Of a stretch of DNA of 64,000 bases, positions 1 through 9,323 are shown piece by piece. The position numbers were made by a program, and so were the translations under genes. Source of the DNA: Multifurca ochricompacta (taxonomy: Eukaryota; Basidiomycota; Agaricomycetes; Russulales; Russulaceae); assembly GCA_022496185.1 (NCBI GenBank), contig WTXG01000180.1:1-64000 (forward strand), in the 5' to 3' direction. Positions within the stretch are counted from its first letter, which is position 1. Each line of letters starts with the position of its first letter. Below the pieces are notes generated by a model, which made no database searches, was not told the origin of the DNA, and was given only the letters and a program-made list of their open reading frames with translations.

Positions 1-2
1 AC

Positions 3-784
3 TTGGAAGAACGATACACAGGCCGTCTGCACCACACGATGAGTGATGAACAGTTGGGGCACCTTGCAGCTGACGACCCCCGAGCCTTTGCAATCGACGA
101 GGTGATGAACGACATGCGACTTCCGCGTCTTAAAGCTGAAGTAATGAGACTGCGGAAGACCCTCGCACTTCGCACTACACTCAACACCCAATACAAAGAA
201 TATGCAAGCAAATGACGAGGCTCACAAGAGGCATGTTCCAAGTCGAGCAGGAGTTGATGGAGATTCGGAAAAGATTGGAGAATGGGGATGCATATCAAAC
301 CATTGCAGAGAGGTATGCCGACACATATGCCCGACCCCTCCCCCCACGATCGCTAGGAGCGGCCCACAACTGCTGCCCAACCGATTCGAGATGCCACGAA
401 TGCATGAGAACCCCGGGGAGAAACCTGCTGGCGATGCAATAGCAAGTATCACATTAGCTGGAACTGCCCCTCAACCGCAAATGGTGTCGTCACTGCCGAA
501 GCAACCTCCATTGGAGCAGATTCTGCATTTTCCGACGTCTGGGAGTCGCTCCCACCATTGTCAACCCTTCAGGATGGTGTGGAAAGTGTCTGCGACACAA
601 CGCGGGACATCGCGAGCTCGACTGCCCAGTGTATGACTTGTGTCGCCAGTGCGGACGACGCGGACCATATGGCTTCCTGCGCACACACCAATGTGCGGCA
701 GAAGAGACCTACACCATGGAAGATCGAAATCTGGCAGATGATTATGTGGACTTGGTACAGGATGATGACGGTGCGCGTTTCTAG
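3..784 (+). pseudogene. Broken accessory ORF at the 3' end of a Ty3/gypsy element, Cys/His-rich
   Basis: The family is not recognised. Reading starts in one frame (3-215, 70 codons, basic and helical). It overlaps by four bases a second frame (212-442) that ends at a TAG; a further in-frame TAG lies at 455-457. The same frame is then open to a TAG at 782-784. That last part has three zinc-binding-like Cys/His clusters: WCRHC (near 482), a CX2CX6HX4C-type knuckle (about 578-625), and a CX2C...HX1C group (about 637-690), followed by an acidic tail. The stop is followed within about 20 bp by a purine tract and an LTR start, so the reading frame sits where the last ORF of a gypsy element would be. 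Function as a Gag-like or nucleic-acid-binding accessory protein is inferred only from the Cys/His spacing. The two stops make it a relic, and the 5' end lies outside the window. Confidence 0.5.
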
Positions 785-802
785 CTGGGTCAGCTCGAAC
801 CA

Positions 803-815
803 GAAGGGAGGGTGA
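803..815 (+). other. Polypurine tract preceding an LTR
   Basis: A purine-rich run (GAAGGGAGGGTGA) lies immediately before a TGTTACG LTR start and 19 bp after the stop of the Cys/His-rich relic. This is the expected place for the plus-strand primer of an LTR retrotransposon. Confidence 0.5.
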
Positions 816-1280
816 TGTTACGAACAGGGCCCAGCAGCCCTATTTTCTTCACTCTCCCCAACCGGGACCCCACTCGTCCCCCAACCCTTCACTTCCTCAT
901 TACGTCTCCATCCTGGGACCCCTCACACGCGTTGCTTCCATCCCCATGACCGTTGTTTGCACTTATGTACCTACTATTTGTCTACGCTTGTCCTTATCCT
1001 CTTATCTCCTTATCTCTACAACCGGACATTTACTTAATCCCCTATCAGAAGCCAGGCTTTACGCCATCCGCTTTCGTATCTTTGGGCCCACATGACTCCG
1101 ACATCCTTATCTATAGACGCCCATCCACTTACGTATATAAGTCTGTCTTAGCTACACTGTAGACCTTAGACTCGACTTATTGAATACATCAGTGTTCGTC
1201 TTCCGGACTTCCCTTTGAATCTCTGACTCGTCTGTCTCAGTGCTTTCGGCACTTTCTATTCAACATTGTCCTAGGGAACA
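816..1280 (+). repeat. LTR of a Ty3/gypsy-type element (3' end approximate)
   Basis: The stretch begins TGTTACGAAC after the polypurine tract. It is non-coding, pyrimidine-rich, and has a TATA-like ACGTATATAAG near 1131-1141, as an LTR promoter would. The end is put at a CA dinucleotide near 1280, but no second copy is present in the window to fix it. The next 110 bp (1281-1393) join it to an internally truncated integrase. Confidence 0.5.
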
Positions 1281-1393
1281 GCCCCTTCGACTTTGACTCA
1301 TCCCCTTGACACTCCAAGAGGCCCTATTGACCTCTTACCTGAAACCCTTGATCAACGCTGTCGCACAAGTCGTGCAGGACGTCCCACACCGGA

Positions 1394-2871
1394 CGTAACA
1401 TTGAAGCATATGTCAAAGGATGCGCAGAATGCCAGGCGAACAAAGTAAACACTCACCCAAGACCGCCGGCACTTTCACCCATTACGCCAGTCGCAACAGC
1501 TCCCTTCCAGACCATCGCCATGGACTTCATTGTCAAACTCCCACAATCACAGGGATACGACTCGATACTTACCATCACGGACCATGACTACTCAAAGGCT
1601 GCCCTCTTCATCCCCTGTAACGAGACAATATCAGCGGAAGGAGTTGCGAAACTCTACCTGAACCACGTCTACCAGCATTATGGACTGCCGCAGAAGATTA
1701 TTTCCAACCGAGACCCACGATTCGCCTCCATGTTCACCCAAGCACTCTGTAAACGTCTCGATATTCAACAGAACATATCCACTGCATATCACCCCCAGAC
1801 AGATGGACAGTCGGAATGAACAAATCAATGGCTGGAACAGTACCTTCGATTTTGGTGTAACGAACGACAGAACAACTGGGCAGAATGGCTGGCGACGGCT
1901 GAGTTTGCACATAATAGTTGGCCGAATGGAATGACGAAGACCACTCCCTTCTCTCTTATTATGGGATGGAACCCTCGCACTACATGGACAGACAAACCCA
2001 CGAATGTACCATCTGTGACACAGCGTATCAACCAATGGGAGGAAATACAGGAATCAGCCAATAGAAATCTTCAGAAGGCGCAAAGGACCCTGGCCAAGAA
2101 GCCCACTAAGTTTACGCCCTACCAGGCCAGAGATCAAGTCTGGTTAGAAGGGCGCAATATCCACACATCACACCCGACAGCGAAATTAGCTCCCAGATGC
2201 CATGGCCCCTTCGTAATTGAACAGAAGCTCTCAGACGTTACGTACAAGCTCACGTTACCTGCTACCTGGAAGATACACCCTGTCTTCCATGCTAACCTTC
2301 TCACGCCGTACAAAGAAACCGCCATTCATGGACAGAACTTTCCCAGACCTCCCCTGACCTCATTGATGGAGAACCGGAGTGGGAAGTGGAACGTATTGCC
2401 GACGCCAAATGGAAGGGTCGAGGATGTAATCAAAGACTCCATTACTTGATCAAATGGAAGGGATTCCCAGATGCCGACAACTCGTGGGAACCTGCTGCGG
2501 ATGTCTTTGCGCCCAAACTCATCGAAGACTTCTATAGACACCACCCAGAAGCAGATAAAGAGCCAGAGAAAATACGAGTTGCTGAACAGCTTTCTCCCCC
2601 ACAACTGACCAGAAATTCACCCATGTCATCGTCTAAGATCCACGCCTCTGCCGCCATCAATGCATTTCCCATACTTACTCCTGTGCATCCTCCTTCTCGT
2701 CCACTTTCTCCTATTGACTACGATGCGACCACCCAAGTGGCCCAAGGGGACAGAATCATCGACATCGACAAAGATTTTAATTTGCCCAAACACCCCCATC
2801 CCAACGACTTGATCGACATAGACTTCGGTGATGAGTCCCCGAGTTCCCCTTCTTCCCCAACTAGGGTTTAA
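1394..2871 (+). pseudogene. Ty3/gypsy (chromovirus) integrase with C-terminal chromodomain, degraded
   Basis: This is the 3' end of a gypsy pol gene, whose product would insert retroelement cDNA. Visible are the CAEC part of the HHCC zinc finger (about 1418-1432), the integrase core with MDFIVKLP, DRYSK-like HDYSKAAL, SNRDPRF and HPQTDGQSE (three catalytic acidic positions, about 1520-1816), then a C-terminal domain ending HPVFHANLL (about 2280-2300). A chromodomain ([18 protein letters not shown], about 2440-2490) follows, then a Pro/Ser/Asp-rich tail to the TAG-like end at 2871. Damage: the HH half of the zinc finger, protease, RT and RNase H are missing; a TGA stop sits at 1817-1819 directly after QSE; a frameshift near 2350 puts the chromodomain in another frame. 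Chromodomains in this family direct integration to modified chromatin. Confidence 0.85.
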
Positions 2872-3536
2872 AGGTTCAGTTAACTTAACTGAAAAAAGAC
2901 CGGGACCGAACCGGACTGAACCGAAAAAAGACCGAAAAACGGTCCCGGTTAAGGCATTTTCACTTCATGTAGTTAACCAGTCTTACATCTTCAAGCATCC
3001 CAAAAGACCGATAAAAACACAGTCTTAACCGGTCTTAACCGGTCTTTTTATGTCATTTTATTCATAATGCCTTTGCTGTAATATAATGCTGTCATATAAT
3101 GTAGATAACATGAAAGAAGCCTGTTGAAAACTGCACAGAATGTGGATATTGATTCATTTTTGCATTTTTAAGACTTGAGGCAATCAGATGCATTCAAAAT
3201 TGCTTATACAGAAATAATATTCATATAACTAGTATCCTACAAAATTTCAAGTCAGATCATGTGTCCGATCTTAAATGAGACAAGAATCAGTTGTGTTATC
3301 TATGCAAACGCAAAAAAATGCGAAAAAATGCGAAAAAAACGCAAAATGCAGGGCGCACCGATCGGACCATGCATTACTTCCTATCTAGGAAGGTAGGCTT
3401 AAGAATGCACGCACACGCGTCATCAGTACAGAGATGCCAGAATCGGTCCAGCATAATTTAATTAGTACATCTCAGATCAAATCACATCATCTGCTCATTT
3501 AATTTAATAGCTGATATAGCACATCAAATGTATATA
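2872..3536. other. Intergenic repeat-rich stretch between gypsy relic and fold-back element
   Basis: No coding sequence is seen. It holds an inverted repeat (GACCGGGACCG near 2897 and CGGTCCCGGTT near 2939), several ACCGGNCT-like words, and a tandem CTTAACCGGT pair near 3026-3045. It also has an A-rich tract with repeated TGCG/GCAAA words (3306-3350). From about 3425 the sequence resembles the start of the LTR at 10554 (see findings). The right edge is the TA duplicated by the fold-back element. Confidence 0.5.
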
Positions 3537-5155
3537 CAGTGCCTCACAAAACTGAGTCAATGTTTTGCACTTTTGCACTGTTTGTTGAATATTGCATCAG
3601 CCAAAACAAATATAAACAAAGTCTTGGTATACCATAAAGGTACAAGATAAGGGTTATGTAATGCAACAATAATTATGTAATTCTGATCAAAACTTGTGGA
3701 GCTATGCCCATTTCAAATTGGGGACTCATTGACTCAGTTTTGTGAGGGGGTATCAGAAATATCAGAATCTGATGCTCCACCAAATGTACAGCAACCAATC
3801 CTTAATATATGGTTACCACAGTTATCTTGATATTGATGGGACCTGGAATAGAGCTATTTAACCATGGTTTACATTCCCAGAATATTATAATTTCCCAATG
3901 CACCCCACCTCCTCTGCTCAGAAAGAAAACATGCTCTCTCTGGCCTCTGAAGGTCATTCCACTGACACTATTGCCTCCAGACTCAGCCTCAGCCAGTCCA
4001 CAGTCTCTAGGACACTCAGAACCTCCTTCCCAACCATCAGTCACCTCATTTTGGTCATCTTTCCAAGCTCTCTGCTACCTCTGAACATGCTATCATGATA
4101 CAAATCACCACAGGAAAGGTTGCCAATGCTGTCCAGGCCACAAAGCACATCAATTCCATCATCCCCAACCATGTCTCTTCACAAACTGTGCATTGGGTTC
4201 TTAAACAACATTCATTCAAGGCTGTAACAAAGAAGAAAAGGCCACTACTCTCTGCAGTACATTGCAAGAAGCACTAAGCCTTTGCTTTGAAGTACAGAGA
4301 GTGGACTGTGGAGGACTGGCATCTGACCCAAACCTGTTGATTTTGGTCTCATCTGACCAAATCACCCTCTCCCAGTCCTCCATAGTCCAGTTTTGGTAAT
4401 TCAAAGCAAAGGCTAAGTGCTTCTTGCAATGTACTGCAGAGAGTAGTGGCCTTTTCTTCTTTGTTACAGCCTTGAATGAATGTTGTTTAAGAACCCAATG
4501 CACAGTTTGTGAAGAGACATGGTTGGGGATGATGGAATTGATGTGCTTTGTGGCCTGGACAGCATTGGCAACCTTTCCTGTGGTGATTTGTATCATGATA
4601 GCATGTTCAGAGGTAGCAGAGAGCTTGGAAAGATGACCAAAATGAGGTGACTGATGGTTGGGAAGGAGGGTTCTGAGTGTCCTAGAGACTGTGGACTGGC
4701 TGAGGCTGAGTCTGGAGGCAATAGTGTCAGTGGAATGACCTTCAGAGGCCAGAGAGAGCATGTTTTCTTTCTGAGCAGAGGAGGTGGGGTGCATTGGGAA
4801 ATTATAATATTCTGGGAATGTAAACCATGGTTAAATAGCTCTATTCCAGGTCCCATCAATATCAAGATAACTGTGGTAACCATATATTAAGGATTGGTTG
4901 CTGTACATTTGGTGGAGCATCAGATTCTGATATTTCTGATACCCCTCACAAAACTGAGTCAATGAGTCCCCAATTTGAAATGGGCATAGCTCCACAAGTT
5001 TTGATCAGAATTACATAATTATTGTTGCATTACATAACCCTTATCTTGTACCTTTTATGGTATACCAAGACTTTGTTTATATTTGTTTTGGCTGATGCAA
5101 TATTCAACAAACAGTGCAAAAGTGCAAAACATTGACTCAGTTTTGTGAGGCACTG
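3537..5155. mobile_element. Fold-back Tc1/mariner-like element, family A copy 1
   Basis: The element is flanked by TA on both sides (3535-3536, 5156-5157) and starts and ends with the same inverted terminal sequence CAGTGCCTCACAAAACTGAG. It is one giant palindrome: left arm 3537-4319 (783 bp) and right arm 4372-5155 (784 bp) are near-identical inverted copies around a 52-nt single-copy loop (4320-4371). Each arm carries the 5' half of a Tc1-type transposase gene, pointing inward. Inside each arm an inverted copy of the terminal repeat lies at 3727-3752 (mirrored on the right), delimiting a module of about 216 bp. It lacks the transposase 3' half, so it cannot encode a full enzyme and must depend on a helper elsewhere. 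Confidence 0.9.
4216..4794 (-). pseudogene. Tc1/mariner transposase N-terminal fragment running through the palindrome loop
   Basis: The minus-strand frame in the right arm starts at a Met and shows two helix-turn-helix segments typical of Tc1 DNA-binding regions: one around STDTIASRLSLSQSTVSRTL, the second around ISSQTV-like VSSQTVHWVLKQHSFKAV. It then reaches the first catalytic block DWERVIWSDETKINRFGSD, which contains the first Asp of the DDE triad, at about residues 140-160. After the loop the frame runs into the antisense of the opposite arm and ends at 192 codons. The second and third catalytic residues are therefore absent. The corresponding frame in the left arm (from 3898) carries a one-base deletion near 4022. 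Confidence 0.85.
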
Positions 5156-5663
5156 TATGTGTATCATCACCATGGGGGGATGATTCACTTTTCGTCATTC
5201 TTTATGTTGATGACATCACTATACTTGGATCTTCAAAAGATAAGATAACATGGCTGAAGGAATCTCTATCTAGCCAATATGAGATGACTGACCTGGGAGA
5301 AATCCAGTCATATCTCAGTGTTAACATCACCAGAGATCGTCCTAACAAGATGCTGGAAATTGATCAGGCAGCTTATGTTTTGTCTATTCTTGAGAAGTTT
5401 GGGATGAGGGATTCCAACCCAGTATACACTCCCCTACCAGCCGGCACAGATGCACATCTGGTCAAAAATGAAGGCCAGGCATCTACTTCAGAAATAAAGA
5501 AGTATCAACAACTAATGGGGTCACTGCTATGGGTGCAGATAGGAAGCAGACCTGACATTAGCTTTGCTGTTGCGCACCTTAGTCAATATGCTTCCAATCC
5601 TTCACAACATCATCTGCACCTAGCAAAGTATGTTCTAAAGTACCTAAATGCTACTATGAACTA

Positions 5664-7255
5664 CAGTGGGTCAAAAAACTGTCCCAATGTTTGCACCATT
5701 TCTAGTATTCACTCTATAGCACCTCAGCATTTAGGAATCTGGTTATGGTGTGGCTGTATGTCTGAAAGCCCTGCTTCCTGGCTACCATACCCAATTTGGA
5801 TCAAATAAATTGGCCATGATATAAGCATTTTATGATCAAATCAAATCAATCAATCATTGGGACAGTTTTTTGACCCACATTTTAAATCCACTATCTGCCC
5901 AAATACTACTTTATTTCACCCCTTTTTCCTTGGTAACTCCTTAAATCCTTTTAGTCATCCTTTCTATAACCTTTTGCCATCATTGTGGTGCATTTTTATT
6001 CCACTCCTCCACCACCCTCTCCCACAACTCAGGTACCCCCTTGACTGGTTAAGATCCTTCTTCAGATCCACCCAGAGGTGTCCAATGGGGCTAATATTTC
6101 AAGGGATTGGGCTATCCATACCAGGCTTCAATATTCCTGTCTTGAAACTGCTGGTTTGCCTTCTTGGAATTGTGTTTTGGGTCATTGTCCTGCTGAAACA
6201 TGCTTTCACCCTCCACCATTTCCAACTTTTCAAACCTTTGCACCACTCCGCCATCCAAAATATCACAGTACTGGCATGGATTCATGATCCCCTAAACCCC
6301 TGTAAGCATTCCTAGTCCATTCCACCCCATACAAGACCAATACCATAAGTTCTTCCTCCTCCATGCTTGACTGTCAGGGTGGTGGTTCTGTCAGATGGTG
6401 GTTACCATGAAAATTGGACAGTGGATGACTGGAAAAGGATCTTGTGGTCAGGTGAGACTATAATGAACAGAATTGGTTCAGACAGAAGGAGCTACACTTG
6501 GAAAAATAAGGGAGAACCACCATCTGACAGAACCACCACCCTGACAGTCAAGCATGGAGGAGGAAGAACTTATGGTATTGGTCTTGTATGGGGTGGAATG
6601 GACTAGGAATGCTTACAGGGGTTTAGGGGATCATGAATCCATGCCAGTACTGTGATATTTTGGATGGCGGAGTGGTGCAAAGGTTTGAAAAGTTGGAAAT
6701 GGTGGAGGGTGAAAGCATGTTTCAGCAGGACAATGACCCAAAACACAATTCCAAGAAGGCAAACCAGCAGTTTTAAGACAGGAATATTGAAGCCTGGTAT
6801 GGATAGCCCAATCCCTTGAAATATTAGCCCCATTGGACACCTCTGGGTGGATCTGAAGAAGGATCTTAACCAGTCAAGGGGGTACCTGAGTTGTGGGAGA
6901 GGGTGGTGGAGGAGTGGAATAAAAATGCACCACAATGATGGCAAAAGGTTATAGAAAGGATGACTAAAAGGATTTAAGGAGTTACCAAGGAAAAAAGGGG
7001 TGAAATAAAGTAGTATTTGGGCAGATAGTGGATTTAAAATGTGGGTCAAAAAACTGTCCCAATGATTGATTGATTTGATTTGATCATAAAATGCTTATAT
7101 CATGGCCAATTTATTTGATCCAAATTGGGTATGGTAGCCAGGAAGCAGGGCTTTCAGACATACAGCCACACCATAACCAGATTCCTAAATGCTGAGGTGC
7201 TATAGAGTGAATACTAGAAATGGTGCAAACATTGGGACAGTTTTTTGACCCACTG
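5664..7255. mobile_element. Fold-back Tc1/mariner-like element, family B
   Basis: TA flanks both ends (5662-5663, 7256-7257) and the termini are CAGTGGGTCAAAAAACTGTC, inverted. The left arm (5664 to about 6403) and right arm (about 6515-7255), each roughly 740 bp, are inverted copies around a loop of about 112 nt. In contrast to family A the arms carry the 3' half of a Tc1-type transposase gene: on the + strand the right arm reads FQQDNDPKH (second catalytic Asp block, about 6718-6745) and a degraded HLWVDLKKDL (third catalytic block, about 6838-6870). An inverted internal copy of the terminus lies at 5855-5880, giving a module of about 217 bp as in family A. Its termini match family A at about 20 of the first 26 positions, so it is a related but distinct family. 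Confidence 0.88.
6367..6606 (+). pseudogene. Tc1/mariner transposase central fragment with altered catalytic Asp
   Basis: An open frame spans the loop of the family B element. It contains NWTVDDWKRILWSGETIMNR and then VKHGGG and a degraded WGGMD, the usual order of a Tc1-type catalytic domain. The first catalytic block normally reads WSDET; here it is WSGET, so the first acidic residue is lost. The frame ends at a stop at 6604-6606. Later catalytic blocks are recognisable further right (FQQDNDPKH) but in other frames and interrupted by stops. The product would not be a working transposase. Confidence 0.75.
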
Positions 7256-8425
7256 TACAGGGTGCGATATTCTGGAGGGAATGAAGAGAGTGGCCTTCAT
7301 GGCTTTGCAGATTCCTCATGGGGAGATCAAGAGGATTGCCACTCTACTTCAGGCTACGTCTATATGCTAGCAAATGGAGCCATATCCTGGTGCTCCAGAA
7401 AGCAAAAGACTGTAGCACAGTCCACCACAGAAGCTGAATACATGAGCCTAGCTGAGGCTTCTAATCAAGCTGCGTGGTATAGGACGTTTATGGAGGAATT
7501 GGGATATGAAGTCACTTCACCCATACAACTCCATTGTGACAATAAGGGCGCCATAGACCTGGCATTAAACCCTGTCACAGGAAGGTGGTCAAAACACATA
7601 CCAATAAAGTACCATGCAATCAGGGAGTATGTTGAATCGCATCTAATCAATTTAGTGCAAACTCCCACTGGTGAAATGCTGGCAGATGGCTTCACAAAGT
7701 CTCTACCAAGAGCATCACATGAAAACATGGTTACTAAACTTGGACTTGTATGAGCATGTTGTCGACCTTGAATGTGGCACAAGAAGTGTCCATATTGTCG
7801 ACCTCAAGAGTGATGCAAGAGGTGTGTGACTGAACGCGTTTCAGTTTGCATAACACACTTCAGATCACTCCTCTCCTCTCGTCGACTCACTCTCACGCCT
7901 CTTAATTGGCAATGTGCTCATTCAACTCATTTTGACCTGATGCCTTAATCATGGAGGGATGTTGACATGGCATGTGTCTTGAGGTGCTTCAGGCATCTAG
8001 GTTAGGGTCTAAGCTGTGCTAGATTAGATTAGATAAAGATTCGGAGTTTCGGACTTTTTACTACAGTGCCTCACAAAACTGAGTCAATGTTTTGCACTTT
8101 TGCACTGTTTGTTGAATATTGCATCAGCCAAAACAAATATAAACAAAGTCTTGGTATACCATAAAAGGTACAAGATAAGGGCCATGTAATGCAACAATAA
8201 TTATGTAATTCTGATCAAAACCTGTGGAGCTATGCCCATTTCAAATTGGGGACTCATTGACTCAGTTTTGTGAGGGGGTATCAGAAATATCAGAATCTGA
8301 TGCTCCACCAAATGTACAGCAACCAGTCCTTGATATATGGTTACCATAGTTATCTTAATATTGATGGGACCTGGAATAGAGCTATTTAACCATGGTTTAC
8401 ATTCCCAGAATATTATAATTTCCCA

Positions 8426-8869
8426 GTGCACCCCACCTCCTCTGCTCAGAAAGAAAACATGCTCTCTCTGGTCTCTGAAGGTCATTCCACTCACACTATT
8501 GCCTCCAGACTCAGCCTCAGCCAGTCCACAGTCTCTAGGACACTCAGAACCCTCCTTCCCAACCATCAGTCACCTCATTCTGGTCATCCTTCCAAGCTCT
8601 CTGCTACCTCTGAACATGCTATCATGATACAAATCACCACAGGAAAGGTTGCCAATGCTGTCCAGGCCACAAAGCACATCAATTCCATCATCCCCAACCA
8701 TGTCTCTTCACAAACTGTGCACTGGGTTCTTAAACAACATTCATTCAAGGCTGTAACAAAGAAGAAAAGGCCACTACTCTCTGCAGTACATTGCAAGAAA
8801 CACTTAGCCTTTGCTTTGAAGTACCAAAACTGGACTATGGAGGACTGGCATCTGACCCAAACCTGTTGA
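8426..8869 (+). pseudogene. Transposase N-terminal fragment, left arm of family A copy 2
   Basis: An open frame of 147 codons shows the same two helix-turn-helix segments as in copy 1 and ends just past TMEDW, where the arm meets the loop and the reading frame leaves the transposase. It holds no catalytic residue. It is free of the one-base deletion seen in the left arm of copy 1. Confidence 0.8.
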
Positions 8870-9323
8870 TTTCAGTCTCATCTGACCAAATCACCCTCTC
8901 CCAGTCCTCCATAGTCCAGTTTTGGTACTTCAAAGCAAAGGCTAAGTGCTTCTTGCAATGTACTGCAGAGAGTAGTGGCCTTTTCTTCTTTGTTACAGCC
9001 TTGAATGAATGTTGTTTAAGAACCAAATGCACAGTTTGTGAAGAGACATGGTTGGGGATGATGGAATTGATGTGCTTTGTGGCCTGGACAGCATTGGCAA
9101 CCTTTCCTGTGGTGATTTGTATCATGATAGCATGTTCAGAGGTAGCAGAGAGCTTGGAAAGATGACCAAAATGAGGTGACTGATGGTTGGGAAGGAGGGT
9201 TCTGAGTGTCCTAGAGACTTTGGACTGGCTGAGGCTGAGTCTGGAGGCAATAGTGTGAGTGGAATGACCTTCAGAGACCAGAGAGAGCATGTTTTCTTTC
9301 TGAGCAGAGGAGGTGGGGTGCAC
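8835..9323 (-). pseudogene. Transposase N-terminal fragment, right arm of family A copy 2
   Basis: This is the minus-strand counterpart (162 codons). It runs through the loop and therefore includes the first catalytic block WSDETEINRFGSD before stopping in the opposite arm. The Asp is intact here. Convergent transcription of this and the left-arm frame would produce complementary RNAs; that is an inference from the palindrome. Confidence 0.8.

Larger units (their letters stand above)
5161..7753 (+). pseudogene. Ty1/copia pol relic (RT 3' part plus RNase H), split by a fold-back insertion
   Basis: Segment 5161-5663 encodes the end of a copia reverse transcriptase, with the YVDD catalytic motif at about 5203-5214, followed by the LGEIQSYLSVNI and RPDISFAV blocks. 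Segment 7258-7753 continues in the same reading frame with RNase H (ADSSWGDQED, STSGYV, TTEAEY, HCDNKGA, H-I-KYHAIRE, LADGFTK) and ends at a stop at 7751-7753. The two halves are separated by the 1592-bp family B element plus the TA it duplicated; ignoring that insert, the codon phase is continuous. Everything 5' of the RT core is missing, since a family A element abuts it at 5157. The LTR begins 206 bp after the stop. Confidence 0.88.

Noticed and set aside
4424..4890. Plus-strand frames in the right arm of family A copy 1
   Set aside because: They are antisense of the transposase fragment in a palindrome, not separate genes.
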